Below are positions 1 through 5,473 of a stretch of DNA of 6,263 bases, piece by piece. The notes under the pieces were generated by a model. It ran no database searches, had not been told where the DNA came from, and was given only the letters and a program-made list of their open reading frames with translations. The translations under genes were made by a program, and so were the position numbers. This DNA is from DATARH01 sp036278835 (lineage in GTDB: Bacteria > Pseudomonadota > Alphaproteobacteria > ATCC43930 > CGMCC-115725), in the NCBI GenBank assembly GCA_036278835.1, contig DASUKH010000326.1, positions 1 to 6,263 of the forward strand. Direction: 5' to 3'. Within the stretch, counting starts at the first letter, position 1. Each line of letters begins with the position of its first letter.

Positions 1-122
1 CCGCGCGCCACCGTATCGGCCGCGATCGTCGCGCCGAACATCTCGACATACCATTCGGCCGAAGCGCGCGGGTTTTCGCTAATGATGTGAACGTGATCGA
101 ACCGGAACGCCGGGTTGCTCAT
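1..122 (-). CDS. VOC (glyoxalase/bleomycin-resistance fold) family protein, 5' part only
   Basis: This is the first 40 codons of a gene that runs off the left edge. The protein starts MSNPAFRFDHVHIISENP and continues through SAEWYVEMFGATI. This is the first beta-alpha module of the vicinal oxygen chelate fold: a strand carrying a His (H10, the usual first metal ligand; H12 is also near), a short turn, and a helix with the W/F-Y...(L/F)G pattern. Family members include glyoxalases, extradiol dioxygenases, epimerases and resistance proteins. The fragment cannot separate these, and the remaining metal ligands lie outside the window. The ATG at 122-120 is chosen because the VOC module begins right after it. 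Its ribosome binding site is weak (GGAA about 9 bases upstream), and the bases just beyond belong to a REP-like palindrome. It is co-oriented with the upstream oxidoreductase cluster, so a role in the same pathway is possible but unproven. Confidence 0.8.
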   Translation of the reverse strand, partial: MSNPAFRFDHVHIISENPRASAEWYVEMFGATIAADTVAR

Positions 123-136
123 CGTGAAGCATTCCG

Positions 137-166
137 TAGGGCGGGTGAAGCGAAACGCAACCCGCC
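137..166. repeat. REP-like palindromic intergenic repeat
   Basis: The arms GGCGGGT (140-146) and ACCCGCC (160-166) are perfect 7-base complements around a 13-base centre. The centre holds a smaller GCG/CGC pair (150-152 and 156-158) with an AAA loop. The flank GTAGG at 137-140 completes the form that I recall, from memory and not from a search, as a dispersed repeat in many proteobacterial genomes: GTAGGGCGGGT, a centre with GCGAAGCG-like bases, then ACCCGCC. It lies between the stop of the secreted-protein gene (227-225) and the start of the VOC gene (122). In the minus-strand transcript it would fold 18 bases before the VOC ATG. No T-run follows the stem, so it is not a standard intrinsic terminator, though it could stabilise the 3' end of the upstream transcript or influence VOC translation. 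Confidence 0.6.
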
Positions 167-224
167 GAAGTCGCACAGATAATGGCGGGCCGCGCTGTTC
201 ACGCCACTCTTCAGCACTCCGGAA

Positions 225-695
225 TTACCGTTTCTGCAAATACCATTTCTCCTTGATCAGGTCCCCCGGGTTCGTGTTGCTTAACAGGACCAGTTCGCCG
301 TCGCCGGCGATCGCCAGGCTTTGCGTAAAGCTGCCGCCGGCACAGCCGGGGGTGGTGCCCGAAAACGTCAGGCTGACGGTGCCGCTTCCGTCAGGCTCGA
401 CCGTGTAGGTGCCGGTGAGGGTTGCATCGCAGGTCTTCGTTTCGGTGCTGTACGTCTCAGCGCCGCCGAGATTGCCCCGACCGTCGGAAACGATGACCCC
501 CGTCCCCATCACCGGAAACCAGCCCCCGCTCCTCATGAACTGTCCCGAAAATTCCATCGCGTAATTGCCGCGCAGGCTCGCGAGGGAAAAGCGGCCGGCA
601 TTTGCGCCCGGGCCTTGCGCCGGCGGCTGCGCCCCCGCGGTGGCCGTCACGACGAGCATCGCTAGCGCGGATGCGGCGGTGAAAATGTGCTTCAT
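225..695 (-). CDS. Small secreted beta-rich protein of unknown function
   Basis: This is a 156-residue protein with a clear Sec signal peptide: MKH, a hydrophobic stretch (about residues 4-19), and an A-G-A type cleavage site, probably after A22, leaving QPPAQGPG as the mature start. The mature part is Gly/Thr/Ser-rich with alternating strand patterns: SLRGNYAMEFSGQF (40-53), GVIVSDGRGNLGG (66-78), CDATLTGTYTVEPDGSG (89-105) and VSLTFSG (107-113). This resembles the small beta-barrel, lipocalin-like secreted proteins that carry 'GTY' and 'D-G-x-G-x' turns. Such proteins generally lack an assigned function. C89 and C118 could form a disulfide in the periplasm. The ATG at 695-693 is supported by GGAGAG about 5 bases upstream and by the signal peptide starting there. 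The stop is TAA. The gene is 93 bases behind the molybdenum hydroxylase gene, so it may be read through from that operon or have its own promoter. No catalytic motif is visible. Confidence 0.8.
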   Translation of the reverse strand: MKHIFTAASALAMLVVTATAGAQPPAQGPGANAGRFSLASLRGNYAMEFSGQFMRSGGWFPVMGTGVIVSDGRGNLGGAETYSTETKTCDATLTGTYTVEPDGSGTVSLTFSGTTPGCAGGSFTQSLAIAGDGELVLLSNTNPGDLIKEKWYLQKR

Positions 696-729
696 GCGTC
701 TCTCCGTCGGTCGAGTTCGCGCTGATATT

Positions 730-780
730 GGCGGATTGCGGAGCGCTTGTCCGCCCCACGCGCGGCCGCAGTCAGGGCCG
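730..780 (-). terminator. Weak hairpin cluster between the CoxL-like gene and the secreted-protein gene (possible terminator)
   Basis: Eight bases after the stop of the CoxL-like gene, the minus-strand transcript has a 5-base stem, CGGCC/GGCCG (arms 776-780 and 763-767, 8-base loop). A second pairing follows: GGCGGA (750-755) with TCCGCC (730-735), a perfect 6-base stem over a 14-base loop. An alternative 5-base stem pairs 750-754 with 738-742, so two pairings compete for one arm. No U-run follows any stem, so intrinsic termination is doubtful and Rho-dependent ending is as likely. I saw no convincing -35/-10 promoter for the secreted-protein gene in 696-788. Confidence 0.25.
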
Positions 781-788
781 TTCTCGTA

Positions 789-3143
789 TCAATGCCCGCG
801 CGCGTCACGGATCGCCTGCCAGACGCGCTCCGGGGTGGCGGGCATGTCGAGGTGGCGGATGCCGTATTCCGACAGCGCATCGACCAGCGCGTTGATCACC
901 GCCGGTAACGCGCCGGCGCAGCCGGCCTCGCCGCAACCCTTGGCGCCCAGCGGATTGGTCTTGGCCGGCACCGGGTGGCTCGCATTGACGAAAAACGGCG
1001 CGTCGTCGGCGCGGGGCAGCGCGTAATCCATGTACGAGCCGGTCAGCAGCTGCCCGTCCTCGTCATAGACGGTGCGCTCGCGCAACGCCTGGCCGATCCC
1101 CTGCACGATGCCGCCATGCGCCTGCCCCTCGACCAGCAGCGGGTTAATGACGACGCCGAAATCGTTGACGAAGCTGTATTTGACGACCTCCACCTCGCCG
1201 GTTTCGGGATCGACCTCGACCTCGGCGATATGGCAGCCGTTCGGAAAGGCCGAGGGCGGCCCGTCATAGGCCTCCGCCACATCGAGGCTCTGCGGCAGGT
1301 CGGGCGGCAGGGAGAGGCCGTTCCGGAGACGCGCCGCCAGCTCCATCAGTCCGACCGAGCGGTCGGTGCCGGCGATGACGAACCGGCCGGTGCGGAATTC
1401 GATATCGGCCGCCGCCGCCTCCAGCACATGCGCCGCGATCTGCCTTCCCTGCTCGATCACCTTGTCGGCGGCATGAACGATCGCATTGCCGCTGACGATC
1501 ATCGATTTCGAGCCGCCGGTGCCGCCTCCGGCGATCAGCCGGTCGCTGTCGCCCTGGACGAGCCGGATGCGGCGGAACGGAATGCCGAGCCGCGTTGCCA
1601 GCACCTGCGCGAAGGGCGACCAGTGCCCCTGCCCGTAATCGAGGGTGCCGGTGACGATCGTCACATCGCCGTCCGGCTCGAAACGGATGCCGCCCATCTC
1701 GCGGCCGGGCGGCCCCGTCAATTCGAGATAATCGCTGATGCCGCGCCCGCGCAGGCGGCCCCGCGCCCGGCTCTCGGCCTGGCGCGCCGGGAAGCCATCC
1801 CAATCGGCCAGCTTTACGGCCTTGTCGAGCAGGTTGGTAAAATCGCCGCTGTCATAGATCGTGCCGTTCGGCGCCTTGTACGGCATCGCCGCCGGCGGGA
1901 TGTGGTTCCGGCGGCGCAATTCGACCGCATCGATCCCCATTTCGCGCGCCGCGGTCGCAACCAGCCGCTCCATGTAATAATTGGCTTCGGGCCGCCCGGC
2001 TCCGCGATAGGCGCCGACCGGGGTCGTGTTGGTGAAGACGCATTTCGTCGTTACCTCGATCAGCGGCGTTTTGTACACGCCGAGCGTGTTTCGGACGGCG
2101 TTGCGGGTCGAAGGCCCGGCCGCGCCGTAATGCGCGCCGAGATTGCCGTATCCGGTGAGCCGGATCGCGAGGAAATGACCCTCGGCGTCGAGCGCCAGTT
2201 CGGCGGTCATCTGATGATCGCGGCCGTGCGTGTCGGAGACGAAGCTGCCGGAGCGATCGTCGGTCCATTTGACCGGCCGCCCGAGCGCGCGCGCCGCGTG
2301 CAATATGCAGAAATATTCCGACATGTCCGGCTGCTTCATGCCGAACGAGCCGCCGACCCGCTCGGTCAGCACCCGCACCTTGTCGCGCCCGATCCCCAGC
2401 ACCTGCGCGATGTAGTTTCGGAAGCCGAAGACGCCCTGGCAGCCGACATGCAAGGTGAAATGCTGCTGCTCAGCATCGTACTCGGCGAGGCCGGAGCGCG
2501 GCTCCATCGGGTTGACGACGATGCGGCTGTTGCGCAGATCGAGCCGCGTCACATGGGCAGCGCCGGCGAAGGCGGCGGCCACCGCCGCGCTATCGCCGTA
2601 ATGGAAATCGAGCGCGATGTTGTTCGGCACGTCGTCATAGAGGCGCGGCGCGCCGGGCTGCACCGCCTCGGCCGGTTCGGTAACCGCCGGCAGCGGGTCG
2701 ATATCGAGGGTGACTGCCTCGGCGGCGTCCCGGGCCTGCGCGAGCGTTTCGGCCACAACCGCCACCACCGGCTCGCCGACATGGCGCACCTTGTCGGCCG
2801 GCAGCGCGGTGCGGACGGGTTGCAGCATCGGCGTGCCGTCTCGATTGTTCATGACCTGTCGCGCCGGCAACGGGCCAATTCCGCCGGCCGCAAGATCGGC
2901 CACCGTATAGACCGCGAGCACCCCAGGCATCGCGCGCGCCGCGTCGGCGTCGATGCCGCGGATGATCCCGTGCGCGTAAGGGCTACGCAGCATTACCGCA
3001 TGCGCCTGACCCGCCGCGCTGAAATCGTCCGTGTAATGCCCCACTCCGCGCAGCAGGACCGGGTCTTCCGAGCGCGGCACCGGCTGCCCGACCGCATAGC
3101 GCTCGTCAAAGCCGATATCGCCCAAATCCATCGCATCGTTCAT
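789..3143 (-). CDS. Xanthine dehydrogenase family protein, molybdopterin-binding subunit (CoxL-like, form II)
   Basis: This 784-residue protein is close to the usual length of the large subunit of molybdenum hydroxylases. These enzymes hydroxylate or oxidise a substrate with water-derived oxygen at a Mo-cytosine-dinucleotide centre and pass electrons to 2Fe-2S and FAD subunits. Visible landmarks are the N-terminal SEDPVLLRG.GHYTDD (25-40), VGEPVVAVVAET (122-133), the cofactor loop VGGSFGMK (263-270), AYRGAGR (378-384), GQGHWSPFAQVLA (504-516), GGGTGGSKS (539-547), and KGCGEAGCAG (735-744) with E739 as the expected catalytic base. AYRGAGR is the form II loop; true CO dehydrogenases carry a Cys-containing AYRCSFR loop there. 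The ATG at 3143-3141 is chosen because GAGGG sits about 7 bases upstream and homology begins just after it. A TTG at 3233 would add 30 unrelated residues over the preceding gene. The gene follows the dehydrogenase by 37 bases. The small Fe-S and medium FAD subunit genes are not adjacent. The substrate is unknown. Confidence 0.93.
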   Translation of the reverse strand: MNDAMDLGDIGFDERYAVGQPVPRSEDPVLLRGVGHYTDDFSAAGQAHAVMLRSPYAHGIIRGIDADAARAMPGVLAVYTVADLAAGGIGPLPARQVMNNRDGTPMLQPVRTALPADKVRHVGEPVVAVVAETLAQARDAAEAVTLDIDPLPAVTEPAEAVQPGAPRLYDDVPNNIALDFHYGDSAAVAAAFAGAAHVTRLDLRNSRIVVNPMEPRSGLAEYDAEQQHFTLHVGCQGVFGFRNYIAQVLGIGRDKVRVLTERVGGSFGMKQPDMSEYFCILHAARALGRPVKWTDDRSGSFVSDTHGRDHQMTAELALDAEGHFLAIRLTGYGNLGAHYGAAGPSTRNAVRNTLGVYKTPLIEVTTKCVFTNTTPVGAYRGAGRPEANYYMERLVATAAREMGIDAVELRRRNHIPPAAMPYKAPNGTIYDSGDFTNLLDKAVKLADWDGFPARQAESRARGRLRGRGISDYLELTGPPGREMGGIRFEPDGDVTIVTGTLDYGQGHWSPFAQVLATRLGIPFRRIRLVQGDSDRLIAGGGTGGSKSMIVSGNAIVHAADKVIEQGRQIAAHVLEAAAADIEFRTGRFVIAGTDRSVGLMELAARLRNGLSLPPDLPQSLDVAEAYDGPPSAFPNGCHIAEVEVDPETGEVEVVKYSFVNDFGVVINPLLVEGQAHGGIVQGIGQALRERTVYDEDGQLLTGSYMDYALPRADDAPFFVNASHPVPAKTNPLGAKGCGEAGCAGALPAVINALVDALSEYGIRHLDMPATPERVWQAIRDARGH

Positions 3144-3180
3144 CCGCAAACCCTCTTGTCTCGGGGCGTGGACGCCGCGC

Positions 3181-4074
3181 TCACGGCGTCTTTGGCATCG
3201 CGAACCCGGCGTCGCGCTCGATGTGTTTGACAATCGTCGTCAGGTCGTCGTGCGCCGCGCCCTTGAAGACCGCGTGCTTGAAGACGAGCCGCGCCGCCTG
3301 GCACACCCACATCGGGACGCCCAATTCCTCGCCCTGCGCGATCGCCAGATCGATGTCCTTCATGATGATGTGCATCTGGGCGCCGTAATCGAAGCTGCGG
3401 GTCAGGACGGCGGCCGGAAACTTCTCCAGGGTCGCGCTGTTGCGGCCGCTGCCGGCGTTGATCGCGGCCAGCATGACCTCGGGGTCGAGGCCGCCCTTGG
3501 CGCCCATCACAAAGGCTTCCGCGCTTGCCGCCAGCGCCACCGCCGACAGGATGTTGTTGGTCAGCTTCAACACCTGCGCCGCGCCCGGCTGGTCGCCGGC
3601 GATGTTGAGCGTCCGGCCCCACAGCGCGATCAGCGGCCGAATGCGTTCGATCGCTTCGGGATCGCCCGACACCATGACCGACAACGTGCCGGCGCGCGCC
3701 CCCGGCGGCCCGCCCGAGATCGGGCAGTCCACCACCGTCACGCCGCGTTCTTTCATGCGCTCGTCCAGTTCGCGGACGAACGGCACCCCGACCGTGCAGG
3801 TGTTGACCAGCAGGTTCATCTTCCCGCCGTGCACCAGCCCGTCCGCCCCGAACGCCACCTCGCGGAAGGCCGCCAGGGTCGGCAGCGAGACGAACACGAT
3901 TTCGCAGCGGTCGGCGAGCTCCTTGGGTGACGCGACACGCCGCGCCTGGCGGTCAAGCAATGAAGAGATCGCCTTATCGCTGATGTCGTGGATCACGAGG
4001 CTGTGCCCGGCGTCGAGCAATTTGTGGGCCATCGGCAGCCCCATCGCGCCGACCCCGAGGTATCCGGCTTCCAT
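3181..4074 (-). CDS. NAD(P)-dependent beta-hydroxyacid dehydrogenase (3-hydroxyisobutyrate dehydrogenase family)
   Basis: At 297 residues it has the normal length for the beta-hydroxyacid dehydrogenase family, which oxidises 3-hydroxyacids or reduces the matching semialdehydes. An N-terminal Rossmann fold carries GVGAMG (7-12). VIHD ends at D30, an acidic residue at the end of the second strand that suggests NAD rather than NADP. The substrate loop is DCPISGG (116-122), followed by GARAGTLSVMVSG (125-137). The catalytic Lys is K170 in the K-L-T-N-N motif (170-174), and the C-terminal helical domain has the usual K-D pair (K239-D240). All key residues are present. The ATG at 4074-4072 has GAGGAG at 4088-4083, 8 bases upstream. 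The gene begins 18 bases after the LLM oxidoreductase stop, and the Shine-Dalgarno lies within that gap, so the two are almost certainly co-transcribed. Related activities (tartronate semialdehyde reductase, glyoxylate/succinic semialdehyde reductase, threonate dehydrogenase) cannot be excluded. The context argues against simple valine catabolism. Confidence 0.92.
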   Translation of the reverse strand: MEAGYLGVGAMGLPMAHKLLDAGHSLVIHDISDKAISSLLDRQARRVASPKELADRCEIVFVSLPTLAAFREVAFGADGLVHGGKMNLLVNTCTVGVPFVRELDERMKERGVTVVDCPISGGPPGARAGTLSVMVSGDPEAIERIRPLIALWGRTLNIAGDQPGAAQVLKLTNNILSAVALAASAEAFVMGAKGGLDPEVMLAAINAGSGRNSATLEKFPAAVLTRSFDYGAQMHIIMKDIDLAIAQGEELGVPMWVCQAARLVFKHAVFKGAAHDDLTTIVKHIERDAGFAMPKTP

Positions 4075-4082
4075 GCGTGAGG

Positions 4083-4088
4083 CTCCTC
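4083..4088 (-). promoter_or_regulatory. Shine-Dalgarno site of the dehydrogenase gene inside the 18-base intergenic gap
   Basis: The minus strand reads GAGGAG, 8 bases before the ATG at 4074. It lies wholly between the LLM stop (TAA, 4095-4093) and that ATG. It fixes the start and supports translation from a shared mRNA. Confidence 0.7.
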
Positions 4089-4092
4089 GTCC

Positions 4093-5340
4093 TTACTCGG
4101 CCGCGGCTTGGTCGCGGGCCTTGTCGAGGTCGGGGACGTTGCTCGCCGAGGCGGCGGCGATGCGCGAGGATTTGGTGACGGCAAGCGCCGCACGGGCGGC
4201 CTCATTTTCGTTGACCTTGGCCATGATCGCCTCCTTGGCGCGCTCGAAGACGCCGCGGTTGGTCGCGACGAAATGCTGCGAGCGGCGCAACCCGGAGAGA
4301 TAGCCGTTGATCTCCGGCACCACGTAGCGCGCCACCATGTCCCAGCTGCGCATCGTGTTTTCCGGGTTGGCCCAGTCATGCACGAAGCCGACCACGGTGC
4401 CGAAGCCGCCGCTGACCTCGTAGACCGATTTGATCCGGGCGACGAGGTCGTCGGGGGTGCCGATCGTCGCCGCCGCCTCCTCGGAGAACGCGGTCTTTTC
4501 GATCGCCTCGTCGGGGTTCTTGAACGGCTTGGCGCCGGGCCGCTGCAGGGTGCCGGCGATGTATTCGTTGTGATGGCGGAAGAGGCCGTCGCAGGCCTCG
4601 GCGCGCGCCTTCTCGCGGGTCTCGGCGATGTGCCAGGAGAGCAGCACGCGCCAGTTCTTGCGATCGACGGTTCGGCCGTGCTTCGCTGCGGCTTGTTCGG
4701 CGAAGCTCCATTGGGTTGGCAGCGCGTTCAGGCCCTCGTTCGACAAGGAGCCGATCGAGATGACGCCGATCCCGTGCTTGCCGGCCAGGGTCATGCCGGA
4801 CGGGCTGATCTGCGAGGCGACGGCGAACGGCATCTCCTCCTGCAATGGCAGGAGCTGCAGGGCGGCGTCCTGCAATGTGAACCAGTCGCTCCGACAGGTG
4901 ACCCGCTCGCCGTGCATCAGCCGCCGGATGATGCCGATCGCTTCGTCCTGGCGGTCGCGCTGCACCATCGGGTCGATGCCGAGGCTGTGCGCGTCGGAGG
5001 CCAGCGCGCCCGGCCCCGAGCCAAAGATCGCCCGGCCGCCGGTCATGTGGTCGAGCTGCACGATGCGCTGCGCGACGTTGAACGGGTGATGGTAGGGCAG
5101 CGACACGACGCCGGTGCCGAGCCGGATGCGATGCGTGCGCTCGCCGGCGGCGGCCAGAAACATCTCGGGAGAGGCGATCATCTCCCAGCCGCTCGAATGG
5201 TGCTCACCGCACCAGAACTCGTCGTAGCCGAGCCGGTCGAGCCGCTCGACGAGGTCGAGATCGCGTCGGAACTGCAGCCTCGGGTGCTCACCGATCGGAT
5301 GATGCGGGGCGAGAAAGGCGCCGAAATTCAGATGCGGCAT
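4093..5340 (-). CDS. LLM class flavin-dependent oxidoreductase, limonene-monooxygenase-like
   Basis: This 415-residue protein of the luciferase-like monooxygenase (TIM-barrel) superfamily uses reduced FMN, supplied by a separate reductase, to oxygenate a substrate. Characteristic stretches are NFGAFLAPHHPIGEHP (5-20), DLDLVERLDRLGYDEFWCGEHHSSGWEMIASPE (27-59), RIRLGTGVVSLPYHHPFNVA (71-90), GGRAIFGSGPGAL (101-113), the W-F-T-L-Q-D segment (153-158), and SPSGMTLAGKHGIG (179-192). From memory these resemble bacterial limonene 1,2-monooxygenase-type proteins closely, but the substrate need not be limonene. The barrel appears to end near residue 348. A 67-residue tail rich in Ala and charged residues follows and is longer than I expect for the family. 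The ATG at 5340-5338 has GGAGA about 5 bases upstream, and family similarity starts at residue 3. An upstream TTG at 5454 would add 38 residues unlike the family. It is the first gene of the likely three-gene operon. Confidence 0.92.
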   Translation of the reverse strand: MPHLNFGAFLAPHHPIGEHPRLQFRRDLDLVERLDRLGYDEFWCGEHHSSGWEMIASPEMFLAAAGERTHRIRLGTGVVSLPYHHPFNVAQRIVQLDHMTGGRAIFGSGPGALASDAHSLGIDPMVQRDRQDEAIGIIRRLMHGERVTCRSDWFTLQDAALQLLPLQEEMPFAVASQISPSGMTLAGKHGIGVISIGSLSNEGLNALPTQWSFAEQAAAKHGRTVDRKNWRVLLSWHIAETREKARAEACDGLFRHHNEYIAGTLQRPGAKPFKNPDEAIEKTAFSEEAAATIGTPDDLVARIKSVYEVSGGFGTVVGFVHDWANPENTMRSWDMVARYVVPEINGYLSGLRRSQHFVATNRGVFERAKEAIMAKVNENEAARAALAVTKSSRIAAASASNVPDLDKARDQAAAE

Positions 5341-5360
5341 GCAGGTCTCCACGGTCGTGA

Positions 5361-5376
5361 GCGAACAGCCGTTCGC
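5361..5376. promoter_or_regulatory. Perfect inverted repeat upstream of the LLM gene (possible operator or leader hairpin)
   Basis: The sequence GCGAAC-AGCC-GTTCGC has perfect 6-base arms and a 4-base spacer. It lies 20 bases before the ATG of the LLM gene and 10 bases beyond its Shine-Dalgarno (5346-5350). It could bind a dimeric regulator or fold in the mRNA leader. No T-run follows, so it is not an intrinsic terminator. A complete but unpaired TAAGGAG (5399-5393) lies a little further upstream with no start codon at a suitable distance. Chance is a real alternative in GC-rich DNA. Confidence 0.35.
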
Positions 5377-5437
5377 GGTTTGCCCGATCGTACTCCTTAG
5401 ACGCCTAGACAGGCTATGCGGCGGCGGCCGGACGTTT

Positions 5438-5454
5438 TGCATTGGTGCTGCCAA
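5438..5454 (-). promoter_or_regulatory. Candidate sigma-54 (-24/-12) promoter for the LLM-dehydrogenase-CoxL operon
   Basis: The minus strand reads TTGGCAGCACCAATGCA. Compared with the sigma-54 consensus YTGGCACGRNNNTTGCW, it matches the -24 core (T-G-G-C-A) and the -12 core (T-G-C-A), with GG and GC at the required spacing. Mismatches are the C-G after the -24 core and one T of the -12 box. Transcription would begin near 5427, giving a leader of about 87 bases before the LLM ATG. No enhancer-binding site or regulator gene is visible in the window. The site partly overlaps a hairpin just after the methyltransferase stop. Confidence 0.3.
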
Positions 5455-5473
5455 CCGACGGTGGCTGGGCAGC
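5447..5473 (-). terminator. Hairpin immediately after the methyltransferase stop (possible terminator without a T-run)
   Basis: Directly after the TAG of the methyltransferase gene, the minus strand reads GCTGCC (5473-5468), paired with GGCAGC (5452-5447). Inside, AGCC can pair with GGTT (one bulged C, one G-U pair), giving about 10 base pairs and a 6-base loop. The position fits a 3'-end structure, but the bases beyond are A/C-rich rather than T-rich, so intrinsic termination is uncertain. Confidence 0.3.

Noticed and set aside
115..408. A 97-codon plus-strand frame across the REP-like repeat and the secreted-protein gene
   Set aside because: It crosses an intergenic palindrome and lies antisense to a gene with a clear signal peptide. 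Its composition is typical of a repeat-derived spurious frame.
692..880. A 62-codon minus-strand frame overlapping the 3' end of the CoxL-like gene
   Set aside because: Its last part looks loosely helical and charged, but two-thirds of it is a shadow of the CoxL-like gene in another frame and there is no ribosome site.
789..3143. Calling the molybdenum subunit a true aerobic CO dehydrogenase (coxL)
   Set aside because: The active-site loop is AYRGAGR (form II), not AYRCSFR, and no coxM or coxS gene is adjacent.
975..3230. A long plus-strand open frame opposite the CoxL-like gene (751 codons)
   Set aside because: Its translation is rich in Arg, Ala, Asp and His with no recognisable domain. 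It mirrors the minus-strand gene, whose family motifs are clear. Long antisense frames are common in GC-rich DNA.
3144..3233. N-terminal extension of the CoxL-like protein from a TTG at 3233
   Set aside because: The extra 30 residues are unlike the family and overlap the end of the dehydrogenase gene. The ATG at 3143 has a good ribosome site.
4108..5400. A plus-strand open frame of 430 codons opposite the LLM gene
   Set aside because: It has the same antisense-shadow composition, no motifs, and the opposite strand encodes an intact LLM protein.
5341..5454. N-terminal extension of the LLM protein from a TTG at 5454
   Set aside because: The 38 added residues show no family similarity and cross the intergenic hairpins. 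The ATG at 5340 has GGAGA at normal spacing.
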